Below are positions 52,228 through 60,214 of a DNA stretch of 64,000 nucleotides, piece after piece. The stretch is taken from positions 124,001 through 188,000 of the forward strand of contig NZ_VUMZ01000002.1 in assembly GCF_009695915.1 (NCBI RefSeq), in the 5' to 3' direction. This stretch comes from Hornefia butyriciproducens. GTDB taxonomy: Bacteria; Bacillota; Clostridia; Peptostreptococcales; Anaerovoracaceae. The first letter of the stretch is position 1. Each line of letters begins with the position of its first letter. The translations under genes were made by a program, and so were the position numbers. Below the pieces are notes generated by a model. That model did no database searches, was not told where the DNA came from, and saw only the letters and a list, made by a program, of their open reading frames with translations.

Positions 52228-52786
52228 AAGAGAGGGCCGGGAATTCCTTGTGGAATACGGCCACAAACTGCTTGAAACAGGACTGGTTCAGGGCACTTGG
52301 GGAAATCTCTCGGTTCGTCTGGATGACCGGTTCATGATCTGTACCCCGTCCGGATTGGATTACGAAAGAGTGACGCCAGAGGATATGGTTCTGGTGGAAA
52401 TCGAAACTCTGGACTGGCAGGGCGTGCAAAAACCCACGTCAGAGAAAGCCCTCCACGGCGGAATTTACGCGTCGAGGCCGGAGGTGGGCGCGGTGATTCA
52501 TACTCATTCCAAATACTGCAGCATTTTCGCCGCGGCAGAAATGCCTCTGGAGGTGGAAGACCCCGAACTGGCCAGGGATATAGGCAGCGGTCTGAAAATC
52601 GCCCGGTACGGACTGGCCGGAACGAAGAAACTGACGAGAAACACGCTGACTGCTCTGGGTAGCGCCTCCGGCTGTATCATGTCTCATCATGGCATGATCT
52701 GCTGCGGGGCCGACATTGCGGACTGCTATGACAAATGCTGCAAGATTGAGGAGGCCGCACGCCGGTATATCGACAGCCGGCTGTGA
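52211..52786 (+). CDS. Class II aldolase/adducin family protein
   Basis: A 191-residue aldolase of the fuculose-phosphate/ribulose-phosphate epimerase type. Visible features are GTWGNLSVRLDD, CTPSGLDYE, the phosphate-loop/glutamate TSEKALHGGIY, zinc ligands in VIHTHSKYCS and the later SHHGMICCG. It probably performs a retro-aldol or decarboxylation step on a phosphorylated or hydroxy-keto substrate. It is coupled to the degenerate homologue upstream and belongs with the aminotransferase. Confidence 0.88.
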   Translation: MILKDEREGREFLVEYGHKLLETGLVQGTWGNLSVRLDDRFMICTPSGLDYERVTPEDMVLVEIETLDWQGVQKPTSEKALHGGIYASRPEVGAVIHTHSKYCSIFAAAEMPLEVEDPELARDIGSGLKIARYGLAGTKKLTRNTLTALGSASGCIMSHHGMICCGADIADCYDKCCKIEEAARRYIDSRL

Positions 52787-52903
52787 TGGAGAGCACATGC
52801 GCCGGGCGAGGAACGCTGAGCCCGCCGGCGCGGTGACCGGGAAATACCGGAACCGGATTGCGGATGGAAACGTGAACAACCCGTTAAGGCTTCTCTGCCC
52901 CTA

Positions 52904-52931
52904 TTGACCAATCATCAGATTATGTTAGAAT
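52904..52931 (+). promoter_or_regulatory. Promoter of the P-type ATPase gene
   Basis: TTGACC (52904-52909), a 16-base spacer and TAGAAT (52926-52931), 34 bases before the start codon. The rest of the 178-base gap after the aldolase shows nothing notable. Confidence 0.6.
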
Positions 52932-52964
52932 GATTGTATTGTCAGAAGGAGCGCAGAAGAAAAT

Positions 52965-55310
52965 ATGACGGGATTAACTACACAGGAAGTACAGGAAAGA
53001 ATAAAGCAGGGCAAGGTGAATGAGGAGGTGTCCTCCTCCACCAGATCAGTGAATGAAATTGTAAAATCCAATATTTTTACGTATTTCAATCTCATATTCA
53101 CGGTTCTGGCTGTCCTGCTTATTGTTGTGGGATCATTCAAGGATCTTTCCTTCATGCTGATTATTTTCGCCAACACCGGCATCGGCATATACCAGGAGAT
53201 CCGCTCCAAGAATACGCTGGACAACCTGAAATTCTCCAAGATGCCCAGGAGTATCGCGATTCGGGACGGACGCCGGCAGGAGGTGGACACCGACCGTCTG
53301 GTACTGGACGATGTGGTCGTTCTGGGAGCCGGCAATCAGATTCCGGCGGATGCGCGGGTGGAGGACGGAAGTGTCAGCGTCAATGAGGCGCTGATCACCG
53401 GAGAGTCCGACGAGATTGAAAAGCATCCCGGCGATGAGCTGATGTCCGGAAGCTTTGTGGTTTCCGGCGAATGCGCTGCCCGTCTCACCGCGGTCGGAAA
53501 GCATTCCTATATCAATCGGCTGACGGCGGAGGCAACCCGGCAGAAGAAGAACGACAACCAGTCCCAGATGGTGAAATCGCTGGATCGGCTTGTAATGTTC
53601 ATCGGCATTGCCATCATCCCCATCGGTGGAATCCTGATGTTCCAGCAGATCGCCATTCAGGGTCTGTCCTTCCGGGCCAGCGTGATTGCCATGGTGGCGG
53701 CTGTTCTGGGGATGATTCCCGAGGGTCTGTATATGATGGCCAGCATCGCGATGGTCGTCAGCGCCATGCGCCTTGCCCAGAGCGACGTCCTGGTTCAGAA
53801 TATGCGCTGTATTGAGACGCTGGCGCGGGTGGATGTGCTGTGCGTGGACAAAACAGGAACCATCACGGAGAACGAGATGCAGGTGGCAGGACTGAAATCT
53901 GCCACAAAGGAATATTCGGAAGAGGCGTTGCGCCCCTATATCGCAGATCTGGCGCAGAGTCAGAGCCGCGACAATATCACTATGGCGGCTCTTCAGAATT
54001 ACTTCACAGACGGTTTGGGAAGAGAGCCCTTCCATGTCTGCGGATTTTCCTCGAAATACAAATACTGCGGCGCGAGCTATGAGGACGGCAATTTTGTTCT
54101 TGGCGCGCCGGAGTTTGTGCTGGGAGAAAATTTCTCCCGTTACAGTGAATATATTCAGTCTGTCAGCGAACAGGGCTACCGTGTCCTCGCGTTTGCACGC
54201 AGCCGGGAAGAGCCCAGAGGGCAGACGCTGACGGAGGAGGTCCGGCTGCTGGCTCTGATTCTGCTGGTCAATCCCATCCGGGAAGGCGCGAAACCCACTT
54301 TTGAGTATTTCGCAGAAAACGGAGTGGATGTGAAGGTTATCTCGGGAGACAATCCGGTGACGGTTTCCAATGTGGCGCAGGAGGCGGGCATCGCTGATGC
54401 GCAGAATTATGTGGACGCCAGAACACTGAAATCTCAGGATGACGTTGACCGTGCGGTCGGCCGCTACACGGTGTTCGGCCGCGTTACGCCTGAACAGAAG
54501 CGAATGTTCGTCAAAGGGCTCCAGAAACAGGGGAAGACCGTCGGCATGACCGGCGACGGCGTGAACGACATTCTGGCGCTGCGGGACGCGGACATCTCCA
54601 TCGCTATGGCCTCCGGCAGCGAGGCCGCATCTAACGCTGCACAGCTTGTTCTGATGGATTCCGATTTTTCCCGGATGCCGCTGGTCGTCGCGGAGGGACG
54701 GCGGGTAGTCAATAACATCATCAAAACCGCAACGCTGTATCTGACCAAGAATATCTTTTCGCTGCTCCTGGCGATGTTTTCCCTGATCAGTGTGCTGCAG
54801 TATCCGTTGAAGCCTTCGCAGATTACTCTTATCAGCATGTTCACCATCGGGATTCCAAGCTTTGTGCTCTCCCTGGAACCGAACAGAGACAGGATACGGG
54901 GCAGCTTCCTCGGTAACGTCTTCCGGATGGCCACGCCGGCGGGAATTACTTTGTTCCTCTCCGTCAGCTGTCTGTTGGTGTTCGGCGATGTGCTCGAGCT
55001 GAAGGCCAGCATGATTTCCACTGCGAGCTCCGCCCTGGTGGCGCTGGTGGAGTTCATGATTCTGGCGAGGGTCGCGAAGCCCATGAACCGGCTGCATCTC
55101 GGCATGATGGTCGTTATGGTGGCGGGGTTCTTCTATATGATCATTTTCCACAATTCCCTGTTCGGCATCAGCCCGGTGAACTGGCAGTGCGCGCTGCTTC
55201 TGGTGGTGTTCATGATGGCGACCGAGGCGGTCTTCCGCTATTTCTACAAATTCACAGCCTTTGTTGAAAACTTCTTCGGCAGGGAAGCGAGACAGAGAAA
55301 GCGTCATTGA
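52965..55310 (+). CDS. HAD-type P-type cation ATPase (CtpE-like)
   Basis: A 781-residue P-type ATPase. The phosphorylation site is CVDKTGT (Asp 295), with TGES in the actuator domain, TGDGVNDILAL at the hinge and about ten membrane segments. The membrane motif before the phosphorylation site is GMIPEGLYMM, an IPEGL form rather than the CPx of heavy-metal pumps or the typical PEGL of calcium pumps. No N-terminal metal-binding domain is present. This outline recalls the CtpE group, linked to calcium uptake in mycobacteria; the ion here is not certain. It is a single-gene unit. Confidence 0.88.
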   Translation: MTGLTTQEVQERIKQGKVNEEVSSSTRSVNEIVKSNIFTYFNLIFTVLAVLLIVVGSFKDLSFMLIIFANTGIGIYQEIRSKNTLDNLKFSKMPRSIAIRDGRRQEVDTDRLVLDDVVVLGAGNQIPADARVEDGSVSVNEALITGESDEIEKHPGDELMSGSFVVSGECAARLTAVGKHSYINRLTAEATRQKKNDNQSQMVKSLDRLVMFIGIAIIPIGGILMFQQIAIQGLSFRASVIAMVAAVLGMIPEGLYMMASIAMVVSAMRLAQSDVLVQNMRCIETLARVDVLCVDKTGTITENEMQVAGLKSATKEYSEEALRPYIADLAQSQSRDNITMAALQNYFTDGLGREPFHVCGFSSKYKYCGASYEDGNFVLGAPEFVLGENFSRYSEYIQSVSEQGYRVLAFARSREEPRGQTLTEEVRLLALILLVNPIREGAKPTFEYFAENGVDVKVISGDNPVTVSNVAQEAGIADAQNYVDARTLKSQDDVDRAVGRYTVFGRVTPEQKRMFVKGLQKQGKTVGMTGDGVNDILALRDADISIAMASGSEAASNAAQLVLMDSDFSRMPLVVAEGRRVVNNIIKTATLYLTKNIFSLLLAMFSLISVLQYPLKPSQITLISMFTIGIPSFVLSLEPNRDRIRGSFLGNVFRMATPAGITLFLSVSCLLVFGDVLELKASMISTASSALVALVEFMILARVAKPMNRLHLGMMVVMVAGFFYMIIFHNSLFGISPVNWQCALLLVVFMMATEAVFRYFYKFTAFVENFFGREARQRKRH

Positions 55311-55322
55311 ATGTGCGGCGTT

Positions 55323-55455
55323 CTTTGTGACAAAGCTGCGATGGACTTTGCGACAAAGCTGCAGTGATCTTTGTGATAAAGCTGCAGTGATCTTTGTGAA
55401 AAAAATCCGTGGCGGCCTTTGAAAAAAAGCTGTGCTGCGCTTTGTGATAAAATGC
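55323..55455. repeat. Array of six 23-bp direct repeats
   Basis: Units starting CTTTG(T/C)GA(C/T)AAAGCTGC begin at 55323, 55346, 55369, 55392, 55417 and 55440, spaced 23 bases except one 25-base step. The first three are nearly identical and the later ones degenerate. Each unit holds TTTGTGACAAA, itself a short palindrome. The array ends directly at the -35 of the rplM promoter. Confidence 0.85.
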
Positions 55456-55484
55456 TTGATTTCTTCGCGGCGCTGCTATATAAT
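55456..55484 (+). promoter_or_regulatory. Promoter of rplM-rpsI
   Basis: TTGATT (55456-55461), 17 bases, TATAAT (55479-55484). Transcription would start near 55491. Confidence 0.8.
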
Positions 55485-55491
55485 AAATGAT

Positions 55492-55672
55492 GCGTCTACG
55501 CAGACGCCTGTTTTTGTCGCGGGCAGGTCAGGCAGGACTGAACCACTGTGCGTACCGGAAGCCTTGCGAGCTGAATCAATTTTAGCGATGCCGACCAGGA
55601 TCGATTTCCCAACCCGTTCGATCTCAGTAGGCAGGGCCGAAACAGAATCCCGGGGGGATTCCCAGTAGGCAG
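55492..55672 (+). promoter_or_regulatory. 5' leader of rplM, possible L13 autoregulatory leader
   Basis: The leader opens with the hairpin GCGTCT-ACGC-AGACGC followed by TTTTT (55492-55515), which looks like an attenuator. Later GAATCCC-GGG-GGGATTC (55645-55661) sits between two copies of AGTAGGCAG (55626-55634, 55664-55672). An L13 leader RNA is known upstream of rplM in Firmicutes; match to that model was not computed. No gene lies in 55311-55684. Confidence 0.45.
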
Positions 55673-55684
55673 AAAGGAAGTAAC

Positions 55685-56113
55685 ATGAAATCTTACATTG
55701 CTAAGCCTGCGGAAGTGCAGCGTAAATGGTACGTTGTCGATGCAGAAGGCAAAACTCTCGGAAGACTGGCTTCAGAGGTCGCGTCTGTCCTGAGAGGAAA
55801 GAACAAACCGACGTATACTCCGCACGTTGACTGCGGCGACAACGTGATTGTCGTCAATGCGGAAAAGGTCAGCGTTACCGGAAAGAAGAGAAAAGAGAAG
55901 ACCTATGTATCGTATTCCGGATTCCCGGGTGGTAAGAAGGAAGTAACGTTCGAGGAAATGCAGGCGAAGAAGCCTGAGGAAATTATCCGTCATGCAGTAA
56001 AGGGCATGCTCCCGGAGGGCAAGCTCGGCAGACAGATGTTCAAGAAGTTACACGTTTACGCAGGCCCTGAGCACAAGCATGCGGCTCAGAAGCCGGAACC
56101 ACTGGAATTTTAG
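55685..56113 (+). CDS. rplM: 50S ribosomal protein L13
   Basis: A 142-residue large-subunit protein with [19 protein letters not shown] (as [19 protein letters not shown]), [12 protein letters not shown], and the C-terminal [18 protein letters not shown]. Length and sequence are standard. AGAAAGGAAGTAAC precedes the ATG. First gene of the rplM-rpsI operon. Confidence 0.98.
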   Translation: MKSYIAKPAEVQRKWYVVDAEGKTLGRLASEVASVLRGKNKPTYTPHVDCGDNVIVVNAEKVSVTGKKRKEKTYVSYSGFPGGKKEVTFEEMQAKKPEEIIRHAVKGMLPEGKLGRQMFKKLHVYAGPEHKHAAQKPEPLEF

Positions 56114-56131
56114 GAAAGGGAGGAATAGAAT

Positions 56132-56527
56132 ATGGCTAAGACACAGTATCGTGGAACAGGCAGAAGAAAATCTTCCGTTGCCAGAGTCAGACTGCTCCCT
56201 GGAACCGGAAAGGTAACGATTAACAAAAAAGACCTGAATGATTATTTCCCGGCAGAGCTGCTGAGACAGGAAGTCGTGAGACCCTTCGGTGTTGCCGGAG
56301 CGGAAGGAAAGTTCGACGTCATCGCGCTGGTGAACGGCGGCGGACTGACCGGTCAGGCGGGCGCGCTGAGACACGGAATCTCCAGAGCGCTGTGCGAGGC
56401 GGATGCGGATGCTTACAGAGCGCCGCTGAAGGCCGCAGGGTTCCTGACCAGAGACCCGAGAATGAAGGAAAGAAAGAAATACGGCCTCAAGAAAGCCCGT
56501 AAAGCATCCCAGTTCTCGAAGCGTTAG
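56132..56527 (+). CDS. rpsI: 30S ribosomal protein S9
   Basis: A 131-residue small-subunit protein with [38 protein letters not shown] and the basic C-terminal [17 protein letters not shown] tail that reaches the P-site tRNA. It follows rplM by 18 bases and is ended by a terminator. Confidence 0.98.
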   Translation: MAKTQYRGTGRRKSSVARVRLLPGTGKVTINKKDLNDYFPAELLRQEVVRPFGVAGAEGKFDVIALVNGGGLTGQAGALRHGISRALCEADADAYRAPLKAAGFLTRDPRMKERKKYGLKKARKASQFSKR

Positions 56528-56560
56528 TCTCAGTTACCGAAGAAGAACTGTCGAAACTTT

Positions 56561-56594
56561 AAACCCCCGGAATCGGTTGATTTCCGGGGGTTTT
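56561..56594 (+). terminator. Terminator of rplM-rpsI
   Basis: AAACCCCCGGAA and TTCCGGGGGTTTT form a 12-bp stem with a nine-base loop and T tail. Confidence 0.93.
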
Positions 56595-56694
56595 AAAGTG
56601 GCGTGCACCGCGGCGCGGCGAATAAGCCGACCGCACGCATTAAGCTCGTCGGACATCCGGCGGGGCAAGACTGACCGCATGAATGAACGGGTTT

Positions 56695-57234
56695 CTATTT
56701 CTTCTGGTTCTTTCTGATTTCGAATATTACGCCCACCGGTCTGGTTATGTGACCTTTGCCGCAGTATTTATCCTTTAGAAGAATTCGTTTCTTCCAGATG
56801 TTGAAATAATAGATTTTGTTATTTACATAGGCGCGTGCGTTTCTTTTGCATCCTTTTTTCACGACGACATCCTGCTCGTCGGAAATCGTTCGCTTCTTTG
56901 TGATGGAAAATTCATATGCAGCTTTAAGGGCGGCCTTTACTGTTTTTCCGTCAGCGTCTACTCCCGCGGCGGCAGAAAAGGTATGCGTCGTGGAAATTTC
57001 CTCGCTTGCTTCGGGGTTCTGCAGCCCGTAGGTTTCCGCAATGGCTGTGATTGCTTTTCTGCCGGTAAAGGAGTGTGTGTAATTGTAATCAGACAGCGTA
57101 ATAGAAGCCTTTTCAATATCTGCTGCGGTCTCCTCTGAGGGTTGAGGGGATGCCGCAAAGGAAAAGGTGACCGTTGAAGCGATCAGAGCCGATGTGAGAA
57201 CGGCACAAAAGAATTGCCTTAAATGTGATTTCAT
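56695..57234 (-). CDS. Secreted protein of unknown function
   Basis: A 179-residue protein with a clear Sec signal peptide: positive MKSHLR, hydrophobic core to about residue 22 and a cleavage site after SFAA near residue 28. The mature part is polar with two cysteines (in KKGCKRNAR and KYCGKGH) and a basic C-terminus (FEIRKNQKK). The first mature region contains TYGLQNPEASEE and a Tyr/Thr-rich stretch. I do not recognise a domain. The ribosome site is weak (AGAAG), and base composition is lower in GC than the neighbouring ribosomal genes. Confidence 0.65.
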   Translation of the reverse strand: MKSHLRQFFCAVLTSALIASTVTFSFAASPQPSEETAADIEKASITLSDYNYTHSFTGRKAITAIAETYGLQNPEASEEISTTHTFSAAAGVDADGKTVKAALKAAYEFSITKKRTISDEQDVVVKKGCKRNARAYVNNKIYYFNIWKKRILLKDKYCGKGHITRPVGVIFEIRKNQKK

Positions 57235-57381
57235 AGATACTTCTTTTCATATGCGTAGAAAATGCCTGATTTGAATATACAGAAAAATCCGACGCATGTC
57301 AAGGGAACTGTATGAATGTCCTTGCCTTCCTGATAAACGGATATGTAATATGAATTAATTTATCATAAAAGTGATGTAATT

Positions 57382-58602
57382 TTATTTTCCCAGTAACCAG
57401 TCAGACAGGTTTCTGACCTGGATGCCGTTGTAGTTCCCTATAGTGAGCCGATCTCCTGTCAGGACGATTTTCTCGTAGTTGTCCCGGATATTTGAGAGCG
57501 GCTTCAACTCGCGGTCGAATGTATCTTTCGCGGTCATATCTGCTGTAACCTGAAAATAGGTATAGGTGCTCTGTTTTTCTGCAACGAAGTCAACCTCGGT
57601 ATTGCCGATCTTCCCTGTCATAACGCGGAAGCCTCGGCGAAGAAGCTCGAAATAAACCAGGTTCTCCAGTGAAAAACCCAGATCGTATTGAATGCGCGGC
57701 AGGATATGGTTCCTTAGACCAAGGTCCACAATATACAGCTTTTGATTCGCTTTCAGAAGCTGTTTTCCCACGATATCAAAACGCTCTGCCGGATAGAAGA
57801 TAAAGGATTCTGTGAGCGCCTCAACATAATTGCTTACCGTGTTAGCGGAGACTTTTCTTCCGTTTGAGATCAGATAGTTGGTGATGCTCCGGATGGAGAC
57901 CGGATTTCCGGTCACACTTGCCAGATATTTAGCTATGGTCTTCAGCAGGAGAACGTCCGTGATCTTTCTTTTGTCAGGATCAGTTTCCTTCCTGGCCTGG
58001 CGGTCCTCTATGTCCTTTATGATTACGGTATTGTAGATGCCTTCTAAATAGGTGTCTACCTTTTCCGGCGTCCGGTCCATAACGGCAATATAGGGGAGGC
58101 CTCCGTCACGCATATATTCCGAAAGACCGCGATCCGGATTCATGCCGGTGATCTTCAGATATTCTTTAAAGGACAGGGGCAGCATCTTGATTTCCACATA
58201 ACGGCCTGTCAGCAATGTGGCAAGATCCCCCGAAAGCAGGCAGGCGTTGGAACCGGTGATGTAGATGTCTGCGTTCGGCTTGACATACAGACTGTCGACA
58301 ACCTTTTCAAAGGATGGAACCTTCTGGATTTCATCCAGGAAAATGTAGGTCTTTTTTTCTCCATGCAGATGCTCCTTGAGAAAGGCATAGAGTTTTCGAT
58401 AGTCCTGCAGCTCCTCATATTCCAATTCTTCGAAATTGACAGAAACGATCTGTTCCTTTGAGATCCCTTTTGCCATAAGCCACGCCTGATATTGCAGCAG
58501 CAAGGTGGATTTTCCGCAGCGCCTGATACCGGTGACGACTTTGATTACCTGTTCATCCTTCCACTGAATCAGACGTTCCAGATATTCTTTCCTTTCAACC
58601 AA
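57382..58602 (-). CDS. AAA_14/DUF4143 ATPase
   Basis: A 406-residue ATPase: an AAA_14 domain with Walker A GIRRCGKST (near residue 27) and Walker B YIFLDEIQKV, then a winged-helix segment and a C-terminal DUF4143 nuclease-like domain (LENLVYFELLRRGF, NTEVDFVAEK, resembling a PD-(D/E)xK-type core). These proteins are common in anaerobes and archaea, often in accessory regions; their role is unsettled. Start TTG 58602 is chosen because GGAGGTGA stands five bases upstream; an upstream ATG overlaps that site. It has its own promoter and two 16-bp repeats upstream. Confidence 0.88.
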   Translation of the reverse strand: MVERKEYLERLIQWKDEQVIKVVTGIRRCGKSTLLLQYQAWLMAKGISKEQIVSVNFEELEYEELQDYRKLYAFLKEHLHGEKKTYIFLDEIQKVPSFEKVVDSLYVKPNADIYITGSNACLLSGDLATLLTGRYVEIKMLPLSFKEYLKITGMNPDRGLSEYMRDGGLPYIAVMDRTPEKVDTYLEGIYNTVIIKDIEDRQARKETDPDKRKITDVLLLKTIAKYLASVTGNPVSIRSITNYLISNGRKVSANTVSNYVEALTESFIFYPAERFDIVGKQLLKANQKLYIVDLGLRNHILPRIQYDLGFSLENLVYFELLRRGFRVMTGKIGNTEVDFVAEKQSTYTYFQVTADMTAKDTFDRELKPLSNIRDNYEKIVLTGDRLTIGNYNGIQVRNLSDWLLGK

Positions 58603-58631
58603 GATGATCACCTCCATCAAGTAGTGTTTCG

Positions 58632-58660
58632 ATTTTAGCATACAAAACGCAAAAAATCAA
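58632..58660 (-). promoter_or_regulatory. Promoter of the AAA_14 ATPase gene
   Basis: Minus strand TTGATT (58660-58655), 17 bases, TAAAAT (58637-58632) with an upstream TG at the extended -10 position. Confidence 0.65.
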
Positions 58661-58666
58661 TATATA

Positions 58667-58722
58667 TTCCGAAATGAGAACATAATTGCTGAAAAACAGA
58701 TTACTGTTCCGAAACGGGAACA
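58667..58722. repeat. Two 16-bp direct repeats, candidate regulator sites
   Basis: TTCCGAAATGAGAACA (58667-58682) and TTCCGAAACGGGAACA (58707-58722), start-to-start 40 bases, about four helical turns, upstream of the AAA_14 promoter. The second contains the inverted pair TGTTCC/GGAACA (58706-58723). Confidence 0.65.
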
Positions 58723-58815
58723 ATAAGAGAGATTCGCCGGAGAATGTGACAAAGGCAACGGAAATTCTTGAAGTCCGCCCTTTGAACCACTATAATAACT
58801 ATAACAGCAGCTGCT

Positions 58816-58840
58816 CATTGAGTCCCCGTCGGACTTGACG
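58816..58840. repeat. Palindromic intergenic element, copy 2
   Basis: CATTGAGTCC-CCGTC-GGACTTGACG, matching copy 1 at 14579-14603 including flanking TCTGCT/CTGCT and GG. A partial copy CATCGGACTTAGCGGGCGCTG follows at about 58892-58912. Confidence 0.65.
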
Positions 58841-59011
58841 GGCGCTGACGGAAGTTTGTCAGCAGCGCCGCAACGCACAATCCGGAAGCAGGGTGCATCG
58901 GACTTAGCGGGCGCTGCCGCGGACGGAACCGTCCTGCGCGTACTTTGTACCGGCGGATTCCGCGGGCAAAGAAGAAATCAGCCGAATCAAATCAGGGAAA
59001 CGGAGAGAGCA

Positions 59012-60136
59012 ATGAAACAGTATGATTATCTGATCGTGGGCGCCGGACTTTTCGGCGCTGTATTTGCAGAGAGGGCGCATCAGGCAGGCAAGCGCGTGCT
59101 GGTGATCGACCGCAGGCCGCAGGTGGCAGGCAATGTCTATACAGAAAAAATCGAAGGGATACATGTGCATCGGTATGGCGCCCATATCTTTCATACCAGC
59201 GATTCCCGCGTCTGGAATTATGTCGGACAGTTTGCGGATTTCAACCGCTTCACCAACTCCCCCGTGGCGAATTACCACGGCGAGCTGTATTCGTTACCCT
59301 TCAATATGTATACCTTCAATAAAATGTGGGGCGTCGTGACGCCGCAGGAAGCGCAGGAAGAAATCCGCCGGCAGCGCCGGGAGGCGGGGATCACGGACCC
59401 GAAAAATCTGGAGGAGCAGGCGATCAGCCTCGTCGGAACAGATATCTATGAGAAACTGATCAAGGGCTACACGGAGAAGCAGTGGGGGCGTCCATGCGAT
59501 CAGCTTCCGGCTTTCATTATCCGCAGGCTGCCGGTCCGATACACCTTTGACAATAATTACTTCAACGCACTCTATCAGGGGATCCCTGTGGGCGGTTATA
59601 CCCGTATGGTGGAGAATATGCTGCGGGGCGTCGAGGTGCGTCTGGGGGTGGATTATCTGGAGCACAAAGAAGAACTGAACGGCCTCGCAGCAGCGGTTGT
59701 GTATACCGGCGCGATCGATGAATTTTTCGGATATCGTCTGGGGAACCTGGAGTACCGGTCCGTCCGGTTTGAAACCGAGGTGCTCGACCGGGAAAATTTC
59801 CAGGGGAACGCCGCGGTCAATTACACAGACAGAGAGACCCCGTGGACCCGGATTATCGAGCATAAATGGTTCGAGTTCGGCAGGGACGGGGACGGAAACC
59901 CGCTGCCGAAGACCGTCATCAGCAGAGAGTACAGCGCGGAGTGGAAGCCGGGAGATGAGCCGTACTATCCGGTAAACGACGAAAAAAACAGTTCCCTGTA
60001 CAAAGAATACAGAGAACTGGCAAAGAACGAGCCTAAAGTGATTTTCGGCGGCCGTCTGGGAGAATATCGGTATTACGATATGGACCAGGTGATCGGTGCC
60101 GCACTGGCACTGGCCGAACAGCAGCTCTGCAGGTAG
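59012..60136 (+). CDS. glf: UDP-galactopyranose mutase
   Basis: Converts UDP-galactopyranose to UDP-galactofuranose for cell-surface polysaccharides. The 374-residue FAD enzyme begins DYLIVGAGLFGAVFAE (FAD loop), and contains VHRYGAHIFHTS, YTEKQWGRP, VNYTDRETPWTRIIEHKWFE (as VNYTDRETPWTRI, EHKWFE) and EYSAEWKPGDEPYYPV. ATG 59012 follows CGGAGAGAG; the open frame begins much further left without a ribosome site. It stands alone, but a glycosyltransferase and a PAP2-like protein are encoded convergently next to it, suggesting a surface glycan role. Confidence 0.96.
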   Translation: MKQYDYLIVGAGLFGAVFAERAHQAGKRVLVIDRRPQVAGNVYTEKIEGIHVHRYGAHIFHTSDSRVWNYVGQFADFNRFTNSPVANYHGELYSLPFNMYTFNKMWGVVTPQEAQEEIRRQRREAGITDPKNLEEQAISLVGTDIYEKLIKGYTEKQWGRPCDQLPAFIIRRLPVRYTFDNNYFNALYQGIPVGGYTRMVENMLRGVEVRLGVDYLEHKEELNGLAAAVVYTGAIDEFFGYRLGNLEYRSVRFETEVLDRENFQGNAAVNYTDRETPWTRIIEHKWFEFGRDGDGNPLPKTVISREYSAEWKPGDEPYYPVNDEKNSSLYKEYRELAKNEPKVIFGGRLGEYRYYDMDQVIGAALALAEQQLCR

Positions 60137-60214
60137 TGCGCTGCTTTCGGCTGTTGGCGCATGTTTTACGTTTGTCAACGCCATTAAGTCCGACGGGAAA
60201 TCAATGAACTGACG

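Larger units (their letters stand above)
58603..59011. other. Divergent intergenic region between the ATPase gene and glf
   Basis: Left part is AT-rich and holds the ATPase promoter and 16-bp repeats. Right part is GC-rich and holds copy 2 of the palindromic element with a partial third copy. I see no clear promoter for glf. Confidence 0.5.

Noticed and set aside
53133-55307. 724-codon His/Gln-rich frame antisense to the P-type ATPase
   Set aside because: Composition typical of an antisense shadow of a GC-rich gene; the sense frame has all P-type motifs.
55323-55455. CRISPR array in the 23-bp repeat region
   Set aside because: There are no spacers between units, the repeats are too short and degenerate, and no cas genes are present.
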